From assembly GCF_000147875.1 (NCBI RefSeq), contig NC_014507.1:558001-622000 (forward strand): DNA of 64,000 bases. Direction: 5' to 3'. Below are positions 15,628-24,416 of the stretch, piece after piece. A model generated the notes under the pieces. That model saw only the letters and a program-made list of their open reading frames with translations. It did no database searches and had not been told where the DNA came from. The stretch's first letter is position 1. Each line of letters opens with the position of its first letter. A program made the translations under genes and the position numbers. This DNA comes from Methanolacinia petrolearia DSM 11571. GTDB taxonomy: Archaea > Halobacteriota > Methanomicrobia > Methanomicrobiales > Methanomicrobiaceae.

Positions 15628-17370
15628 ATGAATACAAAACCCACAAATAAGCAGCAAAACTCCTCCTATGCTGAAGGCGGTGGCGGCAGGGGTATACAAT
15701 ATAAATGGGTCGCACTCTCGAATACGACCATCGCAATGTTCATGGCAGCGGTAAACGGGAGCATCCTCCTGATCTCCCTGCCGGCGATCTTTAACGGCAT
15801 CAATATAAATCCGCTTACTTCGTTCCAGTACCTTCTCTGGATCCTGATGGGATACGGTGTGGTGACGGCGACGCTGCTCCTTAGTTTCGGGCGTCTTTCC
15901 GATATGTACGGGCGTGTCAGGCTTTACAATATAGGCTTTGCAATTTTTACGGCAGGGTCGATTCTTTTGTTCTTTACACCCGATACCGGGGACGCCGGGG
16001 CGATTGAACTGATTGTATTCAGGCTGATCCAGGCGGTTGGTGCAGCTTTCATATTCTCAAACAGCGCCGCTATTCTCACCGATGCGTTTCCCCCCGACGA
16101 GCGCGGGAAAGCGCTTGGCCTCAACCAGGTAGCCGCTATCGCCGGCCAGTTTATCGGTCTCATAATCGGCGGGCTGCTGGCGGTGTTCAACTGGAGGTAT
16201 GTCTTCCTGATAAGCGTGCCGTTCGGGGTGATCGGGACGATCTGGGCGTTTTTAAAACTAAAAGAGACCGACTGCCGGGAGAAGAGGCCCCAGAAGATCG
16301 ATATATGGGGAAATCTGGTATTTATCGGCGGCCTTACCATATTCCTGATCGGCATAACCTACGCCCTGATACCGTATGGAACTTCGCCGATGGGCTGGGG
16401 AAGTCCGTTCGTGATCGCCTCGCTTGTCGCGGGCTTCCTGCTGCTTGTCGCATTTCCGTTTATCGAGATGAAGGTGGAAGATCCGATGTTCAGGATGGAT
16501 CTGTTCAGGGTCAGGAATTTTGCATTCGGCAATGCGGCCGGATTCCTTTCAGCTCTTGCCCGCGGAGGGGTCATGATAATCCTGATCCTGCTTCTACAGG
16601 GTATATGGCTGCCCCTGCACGGCTATAGTTTCGAATCGACTCCCTTCTGGGCGGGAATATATATGCTTCCGCTTACGATCGGATTTGTTGTGATGGGACC
16701 TATCTCCGGCATTCTCTCCGACAGGTACGGTGCACGCTGGCTGAGTACTGCGGGAATGGTTCTGGTCGGGATTTCGTTCCTGGTTCTTGCGGTACTGCCG
16801 TATGACTTCGATTACCTGCCCTTTGCGCTGGCTCTCCTTATCATGGGTCTTGGGAACGGACTGTTCGCATCCCCCAATTCGGCAGCCATCATGAATTCAG
16901 TCGGTCCCGGCGAACGAGGTGTCGCTTCCGGAATGATGGCGACACTGATGAATTCGGGTTTCGTTCTTTCGATGGGGATGTTCTTTACGATCATAGTGGT
17001 AGAGCTTACCGATGCGTTTCCCCCTGTGCTGGTTTCCGCTCTTACAGCCGCCAATGCGACATCCCTTATTGCGGATATGAGTGTGATACCCCCTACAGGA
17101 GCCCTTTTCGCTGCGTTCCTGGGATATAATCCGGTGGAGATGATCATAGACGGGTTATCGCCTGCACTGATTGCAAACATAGCGCCTGCAACGATTGCCA
17201 CCCTGACAAATACGGTCTGGTTCCCGACGACTCTCGCGGAGGCTTTCATGCCGTCGCTGGGGCTTTCGTTCTACATCGGCGCCGGCCTTTCATTTGTCGC
17301 TGCGATCCTGTGTGCTATGAGAGGGAACAAATACATCGAGGAGCTCGACAACGCTCCGGGGAAAAACTGA
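15628..17370 (+). CDS. MFS transporter, DHA2 (14-TM) drug-exporter type
   Basis: An integral membrane protein of 580 residues with about 14 predicted helices, fitting the EmrB/QacA-like DHA2 group of proton-driven exporters. Motif A in the loop after helix 2 is [15 protein letters not shown], and its second-half version is [13 protein letters not shown]. Early in the first helix lies [23 protein letters not shown] 15601 is also in frame, but GGAAGGA sits 8 bp before 15628, which I prefer. A late non-helical insert (about residues 470-540) is longer than usual. The divergent HxlR gene suggests inducible expression. Confidence 0.88.
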   Translation: MNTKPTNKQQNSSYAEGGGGRGIQYKWVALSNTTIAMFMAAVNGSILLISLPAIFNGININPLTSFQYLLWILMGYGVVTATLLLSFGRLSDMYGRVRLYNIGFAIFTAGSILLFFTPDTGDAGAIELIVFRLIQAVGAAFIFSNSAAILTDAFPPDERGKALGLNQVAAIAGQFIGLIIGGLLAVFNWRYVFLISVPFGVIGTIWAFLKLKETDCREKRPQKIDIWGNLVFIGGLTIFLIGITYALIPYGTSPMGWGSPFVIASLVAGFLLLVAFPFIEMKVEDPMFRMDLFRVRNFAFGNAAGFLSALARGGVMIILILLLQGIWLPLHGYSFESTPFWAGIYMLPLTIGFVVMGPISGILSDRYGARWLSTAGMVLVGISFLVLAVLPYDFDYLPFALALLIMGLGNGLFASPNSAAIMNSVGPGERGVASGMMATLMNSGFVLSMGMFFTIIVVELTDAFPPVLVSALTAANATSLIADMSVIPPTGALFAAFLGYNPVEMIIDGLSPALIANIAPATIATLTNTVWFPTTLAEAFMPSLGLSFYIGAGLSFVAAILCAMRGNKYIEELDNAPGKN

Positions 17371-17447
17371 TTGTCTTCAATCCGCAAGGCGTATCTGATG
17401 AGGAGATAAATCAGGATTAAGATCGGGTGAATGAAGGAGATATAGAA

Positions 17448-17879
17448 ATGGCAGTTAAGTTGTTTGGCAAAGTTCTGATTGCAACGGACGGTTCGGAGAA
17501 CAACAGGAGTGCTCTTGAGGAGGGCATAAAAGTCGTCCGTGAATGCGGGGGTGCCGGTTACGCGGTTTATGTCATCGACTCCCGCACGTTATCCACGTCC
17601 TCGGCCGAGATCCCGGTCGGCGACGCCTGCGAGGTTTCGATGGAAGAGGCGAAGAAGGCGTTCGATCTCCTGAAGTCCATGTCGGGAGATGTTAAGTTTG
17701 AGACGAAGATCCTTGACGGACGACCGGGAATGGAGATCGTGAAGTTTGCCGAAAAAGAAGGAATAGACCTGATTGTTATCGGCACAAAGGGAAAGAAGGG
17801 GCTTGAGCGGCTGCTTTTGGGAAGCGTTGCGGAAGAAGTGATCCGCTCTGCGACCTGCAAAGTGCTTGTCGTGAAGTGA
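17448..17879 (+). CDS. Universal stress protein (UspA family)
   Basis: A 143-residue single UspA domain: KVLIATDGSENNRSALEEG at the start and IGTKGKKGLERLLLGSVAEE in the ATP-loop region (G-2x-G-9x-G-S). The frame opens at GTG 17427, but AAGGAG lies 8 bp before ATG 17448, which I choose. It is only distantly like the other stress protein at 6945. It lies 77 bp after the exporter on the same strand, so co-transcription is possible. A strong T-rich terminator follows the stop. Confidence 0.9.
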   Translation: MAVKLFGKVLIATDGSENNRSALEEGIKVVRECGGAGYAVYVIDSRTLSTSSAEIPVGDACEVSMEEAKKAFDLLKSMSGDVKFETKILDGRPGMEIVKFAEKEGIDLIVIGTKGKKGLERLLLGSVAEEVIRSATCKVLVVK

Positions 17880-17895
17880 TTTTTTCTTTTTTTTT
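17880..17895 (+). terminator. T-rich terminator after the stress-protein gene
   Basis: T6, one C, then T9 directly after the stop codon, with no preceding hairpin. This is the standard archaeal intrinsic terminator form. Confidence 0.65.
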
Positions 17896-17907
17896 CTGTG
17901 TTTAAAG

Positions 17908-18224
17908 TTTGCACAAGGCTGCACACAATTTGCAAAAAGTTTTGCAAATTAAAAAAACCGAAATTTTAAGATATTTTTCTAATTATTGTACATATAATAA
18001 TTTTTATAATTATTATTACTCTAGTTTGCACAAAAATACCGGTACACACACAGGACGTTCTTTGCATCGGTCCTGCTGTCGGCTTCTGTGCTGTCTCTTT
18101 TTTTTGCAAACGAAATGATATAAAGCAGATATGTGAGTAGTTCTTCGAAAAAACTCTTTATTGCAGTTATTTTGTTTGCAAAACCTTTGTGCAAAGTTTG
18201 TGCAAACGTGTGCAAAGTTGCAAA
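17908..18224. repeat. Two opposed arrays of TGCA motifs flanking an AT-rich core
   Basis: The 632 bp gap 17880-18511 holds no convincing gene. It contains 13 TGCA tetramers in about 310 bp, against one or two expected by chance. The left array has TGCA at 17910, 17920, 17931 and 17943, mostly as TTTGCAMA. The right array has it at 18177, 18190, 18201, 18211 and 18219, mostly in the opposite sense (TGTGCAAA). Spacing is 8-13 bp, close to a helical turn. Single sites lie at 18027, 18063, 18105 and 18162. An AT-rich stretch (17947-18023) lies between. It looks like a cooperative protein-binding region; the protein is unknown. Confidence 0.7.
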
Positions 18225-18511
18225 CTACTTCAGAAATTGCGAGGCGGGAATCCTGGTCAGGACCATCCGGACAGTTGTATCTTCGCACCATTTTACAATT
18301 GTCAGATTTGTGGTAACATAAAATTAAGTTCCTGTATGATCGATCTTTCAGTCGCTATTTTCGTAGAGGGTTTCTATAAAGCCTAAATTAAATACAAACT
18401 GTTTTTCCGGTGAAATATCTCTATGATATCTTTTTGATAGCCGGGGAATGATTTTGCAGATCGATCAGAACTGATAATTATTATAATATCATTCATTGTT
18501 TTGTTTGAAAT

Positions 18512-19195
18512 ATGAGATGTAAGACCTTCGGAAAGTTCCTTTGTCTGGTGATTGTGCTGTTATTAGTTATGCCTGTTGCAGGAGCGTCCGGCGACGTTCA
18601 AAACGAGTCAAAACTTGTTGAAAGTGCGGATGATCTGTTTCACTATATACTCGACCTTTCGTTCAGGGTCCTGACTGGGGAGATTGGCGAACTCTCACCC
18701 GACGATACATTCAGACAGGACTGGGAAGACAATACAGAAGGATTCGAAGCGGGATTAGGTTCTGAAGGATGCTCCTCTTTTGTTGACGAATATGTTGAAT
18801 CAGCACAGTCCTCATATTATACAGGATATGATGCCCTTAATGCCGGAATAATTCAGCTTCTTGGTTTTCATGATTCTCCGACGGAAAACCAGGAGAAACT
18901 GGTAAACTCCTATCTCGACCAGGCGGAGCAGGGCTTCCTTGATGCCGAAGATTATTACGATCGTGCAAGGGAAGGGTGCGGCGTCACATCGTCGAATCTT
19001 TTTACATTCAATATGGTCGAAAATAAGCTTGAAACGATTATCGACGACTTTTATTATATCAAAATTAATGCCCTTTATGCAATTGAATGGGGAAATTCAA
19101 ATGACTGGGACTCATATGACAAATGCATTGAAGATATTACTGTAAAACTGAAGTCTCTTAAAAGGCTCGATAACGAGATTCGGGTATTGTTCTGA
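18512..19195 (+). CDS. Secreted protein of unknown function
   Basis: A 227-residue protein with a Sec signal peptide: basic MRCKTFGK, hydrophobic FLCLVIVLLLVMPVAG, and likely cleavage near ASGD (about residue 27). The mature part is acidic and helical, with four cysteines (in EGCSSF, EGCGVT and DKCIED and one in the leader) and no domain I recognise. The pattern of Tyr/Asp-rich helices (YLDQAEQGFLDAEDYYDRA) recalls a helical-bundle extracellular protein. It lies about 290 bp downstream of the TGCA arrays. Its end is followed by repeat copy B. Confidence 0.7.
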   Translation: MRCKTFGKFLCLVIVLLLVMPVAGASGDVQNESKLVESADDLFHYILDLSFRVLTGEIGELSPDDTFRQDWEDNTEGFEAGLGSEGCSSFVDEYVESAQSSYYTGYDALNAGIIQLLGFHDSPTENQEKLVNSYLDQAEQGFLDAEDYYDRAREGCGVTSSNLFTFNMVENKLETIIDDFYYIKINALYAIEWGNSNDWDSYDKCIEDITVKLKSLKRLDNEIRVLF

Positions 19196-19209
19196 AGATT
19201 ATGAGGCTT

Positions 19210-19423
19210 TAAGGGCATAAGCCCCTCCGGGGCAGCCCGGGCTCAGTTCGCTGCGCGAACTTTCGCAATTGCGAAAATCCGGCCTGGACGCTACCCTTTC
19301 GGGTAGCCTCGGCCGGGGAGAATAATTAGATGAAGGAGCAAAAGGGGATGCTCGTCCATCCCCTTTGCGACGTATCGCGATCAGGGGGAGGGCTATAGGG
19401 AGGGGGACTTGTTCCCCCTCCCT
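19210..19423. repeat. Modular intergenic palindromic repeat, copy B (inverted relative to A)
   Basis: Same family as copy A but in the opposite orientation, filling the convergent gap after the secreted-protein gene. Modules: AGGGCATAAGCCCCTCCGGGGC, a GTTCGCTGCGCGAAC hairpin, CGCAATTGCG, GGCCTGGACGCTACCC...GGGTAGCCTCGGCCGG, GCAAAAGGGGATGCTCGTCCAT, and the terminal 9 bp hairpin GGGAGGGGG / CCCCCTCCC (19398-19422). ORFs through it are artefacts of the repeat. Confidence 0.85.
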
Positions 19424-19445
19424 TGAATAATAATTTTTTTGGTGA

Positions 19446-19562
19446 AGAGCAATCAAATTTTATAACAGCAATCTCGACGAACAGGTGGACGCTACAGCCT
19501 ATGCGTACATCATGCTTCCGGACTTGAATAGTATCGAAAAGGGAGTAATAAGGCCAGGGATT
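19446..19562 (+). pseudogene. Possible fragment of a protein-coding gene
   Basis: Between repeat copy B and the AT-rich gene on the minus strand, one plus-strand frame stays open (19446-19604). Up to about 19560 it reads like normal host coding sequence, with the central stretch DEQVDATAYAYIMLPDLNS. No proper start precedes it; a TGA lies just upstream. I do not recognise the parent protein. It could be the stub of a gene cut by arrival of the AT-rich segment, or chance. Confidence 0.25.
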
Positions 19563-20072
19563 TCACTTGATTTTTTTGAATTCTTCATACACCAACTCAA
19601 TTAAAGAATTCATTTTATTGATATTCTCTTCAAATAAAGGTTTAATATCGTAACTAATTACAGAACCACTCCTTTCTATCTCAATTGAAGATTTAAAAAT
19701 GTTCACGCTTGCTCTAAATGCTCTTACCCACTCATCAAATTTGTCGGTATCATCCCTAAAATAAATTAATTCTCTTGTTACTTTATCAAATTCGTATGCA
19801 GTAATGAAAAAATCAGTTAATTCAATTATTGTATAAAATTCGAATAATTCATTTTTTTTAGTTATTTTTTCAGTTTTTGCAAGCGAGTCTGATAAAACAT
19901 GAATGTTATTCCAAATATTTTTTATTTCTCGTTCAATTTTTTTCATTAGAATGTTGCATTCTTTTCTCTCTTTTTCTGTTTCTCTCTTTTTTGCTTGTTT
20001 ATCAGCTATGAAAGTCCCTAGAAGAGTTCCCAATATTCCAAAACCCCCTGCAGCAATAATCTCAAGACACAT
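19563..20072 (-). CDS. AT-rich membrane-anchored coiled-coil protein, unknown function
   Basis: A 169-residue protein. One N-terminal hydrophobic helix (IIAAGGFGILGTLLGTFIA, residues 5-23) is followed by a Lys/Glu coiled coil (KQAKKRETEKERKE) and mixed helices. It resembles small proteins of unknown role often found in mobile or defence-related islands, but no domain is certain. Base composition and codon use are far more AT-rich than neighbouring genes, a sign of horizontal transfer. It sits between repeat copy B and tRNA-Asn, with no partner gene. Confidence 0.65.
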   Translation of the reverse strand: MCLEIIAAGGFGILGTLLGTFIADKQAKKRETEKERKECNILMKKIEREIKNIWNNIHVLSDSLAKTEKITKKNELFEFYTIIELTDFFITAYEFDKVTRELIYFRDDTDKFDEWVRAFRASVNIFKSSIEIERSGSVISYDIKPLFEENINKMNSLIELVYEEFKKIK

Positions 20073-20271
20073 ATATCAAAATCCAACTTTCCTTTTTAAA
20101 ACCATTCCTTAATATCCGAAAGACAGGAGAGTCGTTTTTCTCGGTACATTACTTTGATATTGAGGGACCTCTATATGCGTCTAAAGACAACTGCTCTAAA
20201 GCGACTAATATGTTTTATTGAGACAATAAAATCGTTTGAAACAATAAGGGAGTAAAAACAAAAAAACGAAA

Positions 20272-20344
20272 CGCCCCCAACAGGACTCGAACCTGTGACA
20301 TTCTGGTTAACAGCCAGACACTCTACCAACTGAGTTATGGAGGC
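20272..20344 (-). tRNA. tRNA-Asn (anticodon GTT)
   Basis: A 73 nt cloverleaf on the minus strand. The acceptor is GCCTCCA / TGGGGGC with a G discriminator. The anticodon stem is TCTGG / CCAGA with loop CTGTTAA, so the anticodon is GTT. The T-arm ACAGG-TTCGAGT-CCTGT is perfect. No intron is present and CCA is not encoded. The AT-rich gene lies about 200 bp beyond its 3' end, the side where integrating elements usually insert. Confidence 0.96.
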
Positions 20345-20406
20345 AGTACTTGCACTGTTCAACGTGCCTATAGATGTTGATTTTTCCGTTATTAAATATT
20401 ATGGAT

Positions 20407-20700
20407 TTAACTTTCAGTTGCAGCCTTAATCTTTTTAAGGAGAGCAATTATTTCGTCGGTTTGTGCGTCGAGATTCTCCATAAGTTCGGCGGCCTTCGGG
20501 GTCGCGACAGCTCCCGCCGGGGACGCCTGGATGTATCCCAGCTGTTCCAGAACCTTTAGGGAGTATCTTATCTTATGGGAGGGGATCTTCGTTATCTCCG
20601 ATAGTTTAAGGATGCCGATCGGCTGGTGCTCCGAGACTATCTTTATCACCTGTATATGCCTCAGGACGATCTCGGTCTCCGTCTTAAGTTTGTTCAGCAA
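20407..20700 (-). CDS. Small winged-helix transcriptional regulator
   Basis: A 97-residue protein. After an N-terminal helix (LNKLKTETEIVLRHIQVIKIV) it has a winged helix-turn-helix at about 25-65 (ILKLSEITKIPSHKIRYSLKVLEQLGYIQAS), followed by a short acidic helix that may dimerise. It is of the small archaeal predicted-regulator type; the target is unknown. It lies 23 bp downstream of a small membrane-protein gene on the same strand, so the two are probably co-transcribed. Confidence 0.8.
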   Translation of the reverse strand: MLNKLKTETEIVLRHIQVIKIVSEHQPIGILKLSEITKIPSHKIRYSLKVLEQLGYIQASPAGAVATPKAAELMENLDAQTDEIIALLKKIKAATES

Positions 20701-20723
20701 ACGAATAACCCCCTATAAAAAAT

Positions 20724-20951
20724 TTACTCCTGTTTCATAAGCCACGCCTTATCTCTTTTATAGTGGCTCCTGAATAATACGGCCATAACCGCCGCCACGA
20801 TAAGGCACAATACTCCTATTGCAATGCTATAAAATGGGATCAGCCCGAAAAAGGCCAGGATGGCGACTGCAACAAGTATGACGATAACATTCAGCATAAT
20901 CGTCAGTTTCGCGAACTTCATCTTGAATATTTTTTCCGCAGATGGATTCAT
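20724..20951 (-). CDS. Small two-TM membrane protein
   Basis: A 75-residue protein starting at ATG 20951 (MNPSAEKIFKMKFAKL). Two hydrophobic helices (IMLNVIVILVAVAILAFFGLI and YSIAIGVLCLIVAAVMAVLF) are separated by a short turn, and the tail is basic (RSHYKRDKAWLMKQE). The frame extends upstream to 21062 but would then overlap the divergent peptidase gene. Function is unknown. Association with the small regulator downstream suggests a regulated membrane accessory. Confidence 0.65.
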   Translation of the reverse strand: MNPSAEKIFKMKFAKLTIMLNVIVILVAVAILAFFGLIPFYSIAIGVLCLIVAAVMAVLFRSHYKRDKAWLMKQE

Positions 20952-21021
20952 TTCATTATGTTGTTGGACACCATCTCGTAAAATTACTTGTGTATCAAAG
21001 GTGAAGTATTCAGGGAACAAT

Positions 21022-22152
21022 ATGGAAGACCCAATCGACAAAGCACTTGAAAGGGCCGGCATGGCGGCATATCTCGCTTATGCCGATTCTTCCAACCCGG
21101 ATATGATGTATCTTACGGAATTTCAGGTAAACGACCCGCTTGTATATCTTAAAAAACGTGGAGAGGGAGGCATTCTTATCGTCCCGCAGATGGAGTACGA
21201 CCGCGCTCTACAGGAATCCCGTTGCGAAGTGATAAACCGCGGAGATGCCGGATTTTTCGACGACCTCGAAAAGCACAAGGACGGACTTTCGGCGATGGCG
21301 TCGATGGTGTCCCGCCTTGCGGGAGACGGCATTCTCTTATCGCCGGATGTCCCCGTATCCTTTGCAAAAAAGATCGAAACCTTCTGCAGGACTGCCGTTG
21401 ACGAGGGAACGGTCTCCGGGATGAGATCCGTGAAGACCCTGGCCCAGGCGGACAACATCAGGAATGTCCAGAAGACAACCGAAGAAGCGATGGACCTTGC
21501 CATCTCGCTGATAAGAGGTGCGGACTGCAGAGACGGCGAACTGTATCTCAGGGGCGAACCCCTGACTTCCGATTACATAAGAAACGAGATGCACTGCTTC
21601 TTCTTAAGGAGAGGGCTTGCCGCAAGCGATACCATAGTATCCTGCGGGAAGGAGACCGCAATCCCGCACTGCATCGGCAGCGGTGTAATACTCGAAAACG
21701 AGCCCGTTGTCATAGACGTATTCCCTTGTGACTCGAAGAGCGGCTATTATTCGGATATGACGAGGACGGTGGTAAGAGGAGAACCCGATCCCGAGATCGA
21801 GGCGATGTATTCATGCGTCAGGGACGCAAAAATACATGCAAAAGGAATGATTGCCGAAGGACGGACCGGAAAAGAGATCCACGAATATGTAGTGAACTTT
21901 TTCGACGAGAACGGCTATACTTCAGGGAAGGAAGGCTTCATCCACAGTCTCGGCCACGGGGTGGGGCTTGCAGTTCATGAAGGGCCGTCACTCTCACCTT
22001 CCGGGGGAAAACTCGTCGAAGGAAATATCGTAACCGTGGAGCCCGGCCTCTACTATAAAAAGATCGGCGGGGTAAGGCTGGAAGACATAGGAATGGTTAC
22101 AAAGACCGGATTTGATTGCTTTACAGATTATCCGGAGGATATCAGAATATGA
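21022..22152 (+). CDS. M24-family Xaa-Pro-type aminopeptidase
   Basis: A 376-residue creatinase/prolidase-fold metallopeptidase. The C-terminal pita-bread domain shows the dimetal ligands: VIDVFPCDSKSGYYSDMTRTV (two Asp), HSLGHGVGLAVHE (His), VTVEPGLYY (Glu) and VRLEDIGMV (Glu). The first 140 residues form the creatinase N-terminal domain. I start at ATG 21022 (MEDPIDKALERAG); the frame runs further upstream, over the divergent small-protein gene. It overlaps map by 4 bp (ATGA), giving two M24 peptidases in one operon. It probably trims X-Pro peptides. Confidence 0.9.
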   Translation: MEDPIDKALERAGMAAYLAYADSSNPDMMYLTEFQVNDPLVYLKKRGEGGILIVPQMEYDRALQESRCEVINRGDAGFFDDLEKHKDGLSAMASMVSRLAGDGILLSPDVPVSFAKKIETFCRTAVDEGTVSGMRSVKTLAQADNIRNVQKTTEEAMDLAISLIRGADCRDGELYLRGEPLTSDYIRNEMHCFFLRRGLAASDTIVSCGKETAIPHCIGSGVILENEPVVIDVFPCDSKSGYYSDMTRTVVRGEPDPEIEAMYSCVRDAKIHAKGMIAEGRTGKEIHEYVVNFFDENGYTSGKEGFIHSLGHGVGLAVHEGPSLSPSGGKLVEGNIVTVEPGLYYKKIGGVRLEDIGMVTKTGFDCFTDYPEDIRI

Positions 22153-23027
22153 TCGATGATGAAATATTAAATAAATATCTTGAAGCAGGAAAGATAGCGA
22201 AAGAATGCAGGGAATTTGCAGCCGGTAAAGTAAAGGCCGGGGCAAAGATCCTTGATGTTGTCGTCGAGAGCGAGCAGAAGATACTGTCAATGGGTGCCGG
22301 AATTGCATTCCCCCTGAATATCTCCCTCAACGAGGCCGCCGCTCACGATACCGCCTCTCCCGGTGACGAACGGGTCTTTAAGGCCGGTGATGTAGTCAAG
22401 GTTGATCTTGGAGTCCACATAGACGGGTACATCGCCGATACAGCGGTCACCGTCGATCTTGGGAAGAACGATCTTCTGGTGGAGGCCTCGAAGGCCGCGC
22501 TTCATGCGGCAATCGATATGGTCCGTCCGGGAGTAAGAACAGGGCAGATCGGTGCAGCAGTCCAGGCAGAGATCGAGAGCCGCGGGTACCGCCCGGTGGC
22601 AAACCTTACAGGCCACGGACTTGGCCAGTACCTGCTCCACGGGATTCCGACGATCCCCAATGTCGGTATGCAGGGCGGGACGGAACTCGAGGAAGGTATG
22701 GTCTTTGCAATCGAACCCTTTGCATCCACAGGCTCTGGGATTGTCTCGGATGCATCCCGGACCGAGATCTACAGCCAGATATCTTCGCGTCAGATAAGGC
22801 TTCCTTCCGCAAGAAAGCTCATGAAAATAGTTGCCGAACGAAACAGTCTCCCGTTCTCCAGGCACTGGTATTACGAAGAGAAATCCGATCTTGCAATTGC
22901 CCAGTTGGTGAAGCAGAATATCCTCAGGGGTTATCCTGTACTTCATGACGTGCCAGGATCGCTTGTATCTCAGGCCGAGCATACGATGATCGTTACGGAT
23001 GACGGGTGCATTGTAACGACTGTTTAA
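22149..23027 (+). CDS. map: Methionine aminopeptidase (type II)
   Basis: Removes the initiator Met from nascent proteins. The 292 residues show type II archaeal landmarks: VDLGVHIDGYIADTAVTVDL (Asp metal ligands), LTGHGLGQYLLHGIPTIPNV (His ligand), EEGMVFAIEPFAS (Glu), a helical insert of type II enzymes about residues 200-260, and the final TMIVTDDG. The start is ATG 22149, overlapping the stop of the upstream M24 peptidase; longer frames to 22116 lie within that gene. Confidence 0.95.
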   Translation: MIDDEILNKYLEAGKIAKECREFAAGKVKAGAKILDVVVESEQKILSMGAGIAFPLNISLNEAAAHDTASPGDERVFKAGDVVKVDLGVHIDGYIADTAVTVDLGKNDLLVEASKAALHAAIDMVRPGVRTGQIGAAVQAEIESRGYRPVANLTGHGLGQYLLHGIPTIPNVGMQGGTELEEGMVFAIEPFASTGSGIVSDASRTEIYSQISSRQIRLPSARKLMKIVAERNSLPFSRHWYYEEKSDLAIAQLVKQNILRGYPVLHDVPGSLVSQAEHTMIVTDDGCIVTTV

Positions 23028-23132
23028 TATTGTATTACAACGAATAATATTAAATTATTTTTTCAGTTTTCTGGATAATATAGCGTGAGATAATATTATC
23101 CCGTTTGAGCGGTAAAATATGATGTTGTACAT

Positions 23133-24416
23133 ATGAATGCCGACGACAAGGAACTGGCGATCGATATTCTTGAGTTTCTCATAACCGCGGATATTATCAA
23201 TAAAAATGAAGAGCTCACGAAACTCGACCTGCCCAAAAAATACTGGAAATTTTTCGGCACCGGCGATTACAATACAGATATTGACAGGCCAATAACAATC
23301 GGAGAGTCCCTCATCAGCAAGGTTTCCATTGCTGACAATGCAATAGAAATTGTCAAACAGAACCCCTTTGTCAAGTTCGATGAATTCGGGAAGAGGTTCG
23401 GAATCACCACCCTTGACGCCGCAGCGGCATGGTTCCTCCGCCAGGCCGGGAAAGAGCGGATAATGAGAAATCCTGTTCTTGCCAGGTATTATGAGAAGGC
23501 CGGAGATGCCGGTATATCCTACAAAGAATCCCTCGAGATTGTTCCACGGTTCATCGATTCGAAGGAGTACCTTGAGGCGAAGGTAAACCACATCATAGGT
23601 GACGACGAGGAGCTCAAGGCGGCACGCGGGCTTATCATAATCAGTTCTCCCGAAGAGATCGAATATTCGCTCGACGATCTGGTCTGCACTCCCAAACAGG
23701 AAGAGGGAATAAAAAAGATCGAGATCGCCCTGAAAAACAGGGAGTTCCTTAAGGAAAGAAGAATATTCGAGTTCGGAAAACTTCTCTTCGTCGGTCCGCC
23801 GGGAACAGGAAAGACATCGCTGGCTCTTGCAATGTCGAAGGCGCTTAAGATGCCGCTGCTCGAGGTCCGGCTTGCAATGGTGACATCGCAGTACCTCGGC
23901 GAGACTTCGAAGAATATCGATCGTATATTCGATATTGCAAGGAGACTTTCGCCGTGCATACTGTTTATCGACGAGTTCGATTTCGTTGCCAAGAGCCGCG
24001 TGACCGAGGACAACGGTGCCATGAAGCGTGCGGTCAATATGCTCCTTAAAAACATAGATACGGTCAGCTTCGTCAGGAACGGCGTGGTCCTGATAGGTGC
24101 GACGAATCACCCGGCCCTCCTCGACGAGGCCGCCTGGAGACGTTTTGACGATGTCATCGAGTTCCCGCTTCCTGATTACGAGATGAGGGTGGAGATCCTG
24201 AAAAAGATCACGAGCACTCTTGACTGTACTTGTGATTTTGAGGAGCTTGCAGCGGAGACCGAAGGTTTTTCAGGTGCCGATCTCAGGATAATGATAAAGG
24301 AGTCCATAATCTCTGCTCTTATGAGGGACAGCTTCGAGCTTTCCGAATTCGATGTCGAGCAGGGTATGGGCAGCGTCCGTGAAAGGGACACGATTCGCCA
24401 GAGCGCCTCGATATGA
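23133..24416 (+). CDS. AAA-family ATPase
   Basis: A 427-residue single-AAA protein. About 190 N-terminal residues are archaea-specific and not recognised. The AAA core follows: Walker A LFVGPPGTGKTSLALAM (about residue 225), pore-like region VTSQYLGETSKNIDR, Walker B CILFIDEFDFVAKSR, sensor 1 LIGATNHPALLDEAAWRRFD with the arginine finger, and lid SGADLRIMIKES. It resembles Cdc48/proteasome-type unfoldases in the core only. It overlaps the downstream metallo-hydrolase gene by 4 bp. Role and substrate are unknown. Confidence 0.88.
   Translation: MNADDKELAIDILEFLITADIINKNEELTKLDLPKKYWKFFGTGDYNTDIDRPITIGESLISKVSIADNAIEIVKQNPFVKFDEFGKRFGITTLDAAAAWFLRQAGKERIMRNPVLARYYEKAGDAGISYKESLEIVPRFIDSKEYLEAKVNHIIGDDEELKAARGLIIISSPEEIEYSLDDLVCTPKQEEGIKKIEIALKNREFLKERRIFEFGKLLFVGPPGTGKTSLALAMSKALKMPLLEVRLAMVTSQYLGETSKNIDRIFDIARRLSPCILFIDEFDFVAKSRVTEDNGAMKRAVNMLLKNIDTVSFVRNGVVLIGATNHPALLDEAAWRRFDDVIEFPLPDYEMRVEILKKITSTLDCTCDFEELAAETEGFSGADLRIMIKESIISALMRDSFELSEFDVEQGMGSVRERDTIRQSASI

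Noticed and set aside
18021-18291. Small minus-strand frames (64 and 91 codons) within the TGCA region
   Set aside because: Their peptides simply translate the repeated TTTGCACA motif; there is no ribosome site or coding character.
19199-19456. An 85-codon frame inside repeat copy B
   Set aside because: It lies almost wholly in the palindromic repeat; similar frames occur in other copies by chance.
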